Under the pieces are notes generated by a model. That model saw only the letters and a program-made list of their open reading frames with translations, did no database searches and had not been told where the DNA came from. Source: Coriobacteriales bacterium (GTDB lineage: Bacteria; Actinomycetota; Coriobacteriia; Coriobacteriales; UBA8131). From it: a DNA stretch of 6,983 nucleotides. The DNA lies in contig JAISMZ010000292.1 of assembly GCA_031276475.1 (NCBI GenBank), forward strand, positions 1 through 6,983, written 5' to 3'. Shown here piece by piece: positions 4,872-6,983 of this stretch (positions are counted from its first letter, which is position 1; each line of letters opens with the position of its first letter). The position numbers were made by a program, and so were the translations under genes.

Positions 4872-4923
4872 ATTACAGGATTCTTCTCCCTGATTTTTAC
4901 GGAATACATTCCCCGATTTTGGA
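4868..4923. repeat. 56-bp direct repeat, copy B (right of the toxin-antitoxin pair)
   Basis: The partner of 4104-4159, in the same orientation, 764 bases away. It has the -35-like TTGGTA at its left edge on the minus strand, but no -10 follows at 17 bases, unlike copy A. Its last arm has drifted (GGAGC instead of GGAAT), so the second small dyad is weaker here. The two copies bracket the toxin-antitoxin pair. Confidence 0.85.
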
Positions 4924-4946
4924 GCCAGGCAGAGTGAGGCTGGTTT

Positions 4947-4970
4947 GGGGCAATTCGTCCTTCTGTCCCC
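4947..4970. repeat. REP-like palindromic remnant
   Basis: GGGG (4947-4950) faces GTCCCC (4965-4970) across CAATTCGTCCTTCT. This resembles the short palindromes with a GGGGAC...GTCCCC stem and a TTCT-type loop found scattered near REP-associated transposases. The left arm is degenerate and there is only one copy, so the call is tentative. Confidence 0.25.
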
Positions 4971-5157
4971 GTGGTGCCACTATTCATTAGAAAATCACAT
5001 ATTCAATTGCGGATATGCTCCCTGCGCGCCCACAAAACCCAGGCCAATGGTGTATCATGAATAGCATGACTCGCAACGAGGGCTCACAGCGTGGGCGGCA
5101 GGCTCTATAGCAAACCCCACGACAGATCTCGCGGCAAGCCTCGCAACAATCCCCGCG

Positions 5158-5189
5158 CCGCAGCTCCACAACAAGCCCCGCAGCTCCAC
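5158..5189. repeat. 12-bp direct repeat within a C-rich low-complexity run
   Basis: CCGCAGCTCCAC occurs exactly at 5158-5169 and 5178-5189, 20 bases apart. It is the cleanest part of a longer run of similar units (such as GCAAGCCTCGCA and ACAATCCCCGCG) from about 5112. The run is in the leader region of the adenine deaminase gene. Confidence 0.55.
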
Positions 5190-5226
5190 GCCGGGGGTTC
5201 CGGCAAAGCAAAAGGTTCTATCGGTT

Positions 5227-5241
5227 CTCGGCTCAGCCGAG
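5227..5241 (+). promoter_or_regulatory. Perfect dyad CTCGGCT-C-AGCCGAG before adenine deaminase
   Basis: Seven-base arms are perfectly complementary around one central base. As RNA this would fold as a 6-bp stem with a UCA loop. It ends ten bases before the GGAG ribosome binding site (5252-5255). There is no T-run after it, so it is not a terminator. It could be an operator or a leader hairpin affecting translation. Confidence 0.4.
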
Positions 5242-5262
5242 GGAAATGAACGGAGACTGATC

Positions 5263-6983
5263 ATGGATACAAAGTTATTGGCAGTGGCCGCCGGCAAGAC
5301 GCCCGCAGACCTGGCGGTCGTAAACGGTAAGTTAGTAAATGTTTACTCAGGCGAGATCTACGAGGGTGGGGTCGCCGTGGCCTCGGGCCGCATCGCCGCC
5401 ATCGGAGACGTCGCCTACACCATCGGTGAGGGAACCGAGGTGATAGACGCCGGCGGCAACTACCTAACGCCCGGTTTCATCGACGGGCATATCCACCCGG
5501 AGAGCTCGAACCTCTCCATTCGTTCCTTCGCGCAGATCGTCTTAAAGCACGGCACCACCACGGTGATGACCGACCTGCATGAGATCGGCGTCGTCGGTGG
5601 GCTGGAGGCGATCCAAGCCGTGCTCAACGAGAACCGCGAGACCGATTTGCGGCTCTATTTTGTTGTGCCCTCGCATGTGCCCTTCTCGCCGGCGTTGGAG
5701 ACCAGCGGTGGCGAGTTTAACACCGAGATCATCCAAAAGGCGCTGGATCTGCCCGAGGCGGTTGGGCTTTCGGAGGCGGTCGGGCACTACATACTCGCGG
5801 GCTTCCCCGATCTGCTAAATTCCATCGACGCCACCTTGGCCCGCCCGGGCAAGACGGTGCAGGGGCATCTGCCGGACATGACCGGGCCGACCCTGAGCAC
5901 CTGCCTTGCCGCCGGCGTGAGCACCGACCATGAGGCCCTCGACGGCCCCCAGTGCATCGAGCGCCTGCGCAACGGCTGCCACGTAATGCTGCGCGAGAGC
6001 TCTGCCGCCCGCACGCTGAGCGGGCAGTTGGAAGGCATCCTGGCAGACGACCTCGACCTCTCCCGGGTGAGCATGGTGGTGGACGATTTGCATACCCACG
6101 ACGCCGTCCACCGCGGACACCTCGACGAACTTATCCGCATCGCCTTAAAAAGCGGGCTGCCCTTCATCAAGGCCGTGCAGATGGTCACCCTCAACGCCGC
6201 CCGCGCCTTTAACCTCGACCAGGTCTTAGGCGGCCTGGCGCCGGGCAAGTTCGCCGACATCAATATCACCTCCGGCCCCGAGGACTTTGCCGTTAAAAGC
6301 GTCATCGCCGGCGGCCGGCTAGTCGTTAAAGATGGCGAGCTGCTCGTCAGCTATCCAAGCGCCGAGCACGACCCCGTGCTGCTGAACACGATGAAGCTGC
6401 TGCGCCCCGTTAGCGTCCAGAGCTTTGGCATCCCGGCGCCCGAGGGCGCCAGCCGCGTCAAGGTGCTCTGCATGGACACCCTGCCCTGGATTCCCATCAC
6501 CACGCCGCGCGAGGTTGATCTGTCCGTGCGCGACGGCATCATCCGCTGCGACATTGAGCAGGACGTGCTCTACATCGCCCAGGTTGAGCGTTACGGCAAA
6601 AACGGCAACATCGGCCAGGCCTTCATGGGCGGCTTTAAGCTGAAAAGCGGTGCCATCGCCTCTTCCATCGGCCACGACAACCATAACGTCATCGTCCTGG
6701 GCACGAATTTTGAGGACATGGCCACGGCGGTCAACCATGTGGTAGAGACCGGCGGCGGCCAGGTGGTGGTGGACGGCGGCGCGGTGATAGCCGAGGTGCG
6801 CTACCCGGTCTGCGGCCTGCTTTCCGATCTCTCTGCCGAGGAGCTTTCTGCTCAAAAGGACCTGCTGAATGCCGCCATCCACGAGCGCGGCAGCGAGATA
6901 CCAATACCCTTCATGTTCCTCAGCTTCATCTGCCTGGCGGCGCTGCCGGGCTTTGCGATTACCGACAAGGGCTTCATCGACGT
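5263..6983 (+). CDS. ade: Adenine deaminase (3' end cut by window edge)
   Basis: The frame is open for 573 full codons from ATG 5263 to the window edge. The start is supported by GGAG at 5252-5255 with seven-base spacing. The enzyme hydrolyses adenine to hypoxanthine and ammonia in purine salvage, in the cytoplasm. It is an amidohydrolase: N-terminal beta domain (LAVVNGKLVNVYSGE), metal motif DGHIHPESS (74-82; H76, H78), GTTTVMTDLHE (97-107), LETSGGEF (145-152), GHLP (H201), STDHE (220-224), LRESSAAR (243-250) and VDDLHTHD (273-280). The adenine-deaminase C-terminal domain follows from about 380 (GKNGNIGQAFMGGFKLKSGAIA, in part) with SIGHDNHNVIVLG (468-480). The last visible motif, LPGFAITDKGFID, is near the usual C-terminus, so perhaps 10-25 residues are missing. 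Several motifs depart from the usual form (HPESSN for HIESSM, DLHEI for DPHEI, DDLH for DDRH), marking a divergent branch. A related deaminase activity cannot be excluded. Confidence 0.9.
   Translation, partial: MDTKLLAVAAGKTPADLAVVNGKLVNVYSGEIYEGGVAVASGRIAAIGDVAYTIGEGTEVIDAGGNYLTPGFIDGHIHPESSNLSIRSFAQIVLKHGTTTVMTDLHEIGVVGGLEAIQAVLNENRETDLRLYFVVPSHVPFSPALETSGGEFNTEIIQKALDLPEAVGLSEAVGHYILAGFPDLLNSIDATLARPGKTVQGHLPDMTGPTLSTCLAAGVSTDHEALDGPQCIERLRNGCHVMLRESSAARTLSGQLEGILADDLDLSRVSMVVDDLHTHDAVHRGHLDELIRIALKSGLPFIKAVQMVTLNAARAFNLDQVLGGLAPGKFADINITSGPEDFAVKSVIAGGRLVVKDGELLVSYPSAEHDPVLLNTMKLLRPVSVQSFGIPAPEGASRVKVLCMDTLPWIPITTPREVDLSVRDGIIRCDIEQDVLYIAQVERYGKNGNIGQAFMGGFKLKSGAIASSIGHDNHNVIVLGTNFEDMATAVNHVVETGGGQVVVDGGAVIAEVRYPVCGLLSDLSAEELSAQKDLLNAAIHERGSEIPIPFMFLSFICLAALPGFAITDKGFID

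Larger units (their letters stand above)
4924..5262. other. Intergenic stretch without a convincing gene, upstream of adenine deaminase
   Basis: 339 bases between repeat copy B and the adenine deaminase gene. No gene with a credible start was found; minus-strand frames here are short and lack ribosome binding sites. Contents seen: the REP-like remnant, a dyad TCATG-AATAG-CATGA (5055-5069), a run of imperfect 12-13-base units (about 5112-5190), a small hairpin GCCGG-GGGTT-CCGGC (5190-5204) and a hairpin at 5227-5241. The deaminase frame is open back to a stop at 5062-5064 but has no ATG, GTG or TTG before 5263. No clear promoter with both boxes and no purine riboswitch core were recognised. 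Confidence 0.6.

Noticed and set aside
4104..4923. CRISPR array or insertion sequence
   Set aside because: Only two repeat copies 764 bp apart with genes between, no regular spacers, no transposase gene and no terminal inverted repeats.
4924..5262. Purine riboswitch before adenine deaminase
   Set aside because: Neither the conserved three-way-junction core nor the paired loop motifs were found.
4987..5297. Two overlapping minus-strand frames before adenine deaminase
   Set aside because: Both derive from the C-rich repeat run, lack ribosome binding sites and match nothing I recognise.
5787..6305. Minus-strand frame of 172 codons within adenine deaminase
   Set aside because: Shadow of the deaminase; no ribosome binding site or domain.
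6319..6882. Minus-strand frame of 187 codons within adenine deaminase
   Set aside because: The plus strand encodes a clear adenine deaminase throughout; this frame shows no domain and arises from GC-rich codon use.

Overview
This 6,983-base window is bacterial DNA, rich in G and C over most of its length and AT-rich around 4040-4200 and 4770-4920. The gene content suggests an anaerobic host: two AAA/DUF4143 ATPases, a polyferredoxin membrane protein beside a CD1871A-type CxxC miniprotein and a TlpA-like lipoprotein, and an adenine deaminase. My first guess is an anaerobic Actinomycetota of the Coriobacteriia type, with a high-GC clostridial relative as the alternative. This is inferred from gene families only; there is no rRNA or other marker in the window.

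Layout, left to right. (1) 2-601 (+) is the C-terminal half of a DUF4143-type ATPase cut by the window edge. (2) 698-2777 (-) is a compact redox cassette, read right to left: a 25-codon leader-like ORF, the CD1871A-type CxxC miniprotein, a four-helix 4Fe-4S membrane protein, and a lipoprotein thioredoxin with a CGPC site on a long Ser/Ala/Thr linker. (3) 2804-4039 (-) is a second, complete and only distantly related AAA/DUF4143 ATPase. It has a near-consensus sigma70-type promoter at 4079-4107. (4) 4198-4763 (-) is a toxin-antitoxin-like pair: a BrnT-like small protein followed, with a TGATG overlap, by a ribbon-helix-helix protein. The pair lies between two 56-bp direct repeats (4104-4159 and 4868-4923, 49/56 identical), and the left copy overlaps the -35 box of the ATPase promoter. 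(5) 4924-5262 holds no convincing gene, but has a REP-like remnant, short repeats and a hairpin just before the next gene. (6) 5263-6983 (+) is an adenine deaminase running off the right edge, complete except probably for its last residues.

How the genes may work together. The redox cassette looks like a route for electrons from cytoplasmic iron-sulfur clusters, through the membrane, to extracytoplasmic thiols, with the CxxC of the miniprotein and the CGPC of the lipoprotein both predicted outside the membrane. That is inference from topology and gene order. The ATPase and toxin-antitoxin block looks like accessory DNA inserted between the redox cassette and the purine salvage gene.

Points most worth a second look: the redox cassette with its coupled leader ORF, the 56-bp repeats tied to a promoter, the 12-bp minisatellite inside the CxxC miniprotein gene, and the non-canonical motifs of the adenine deaminase.
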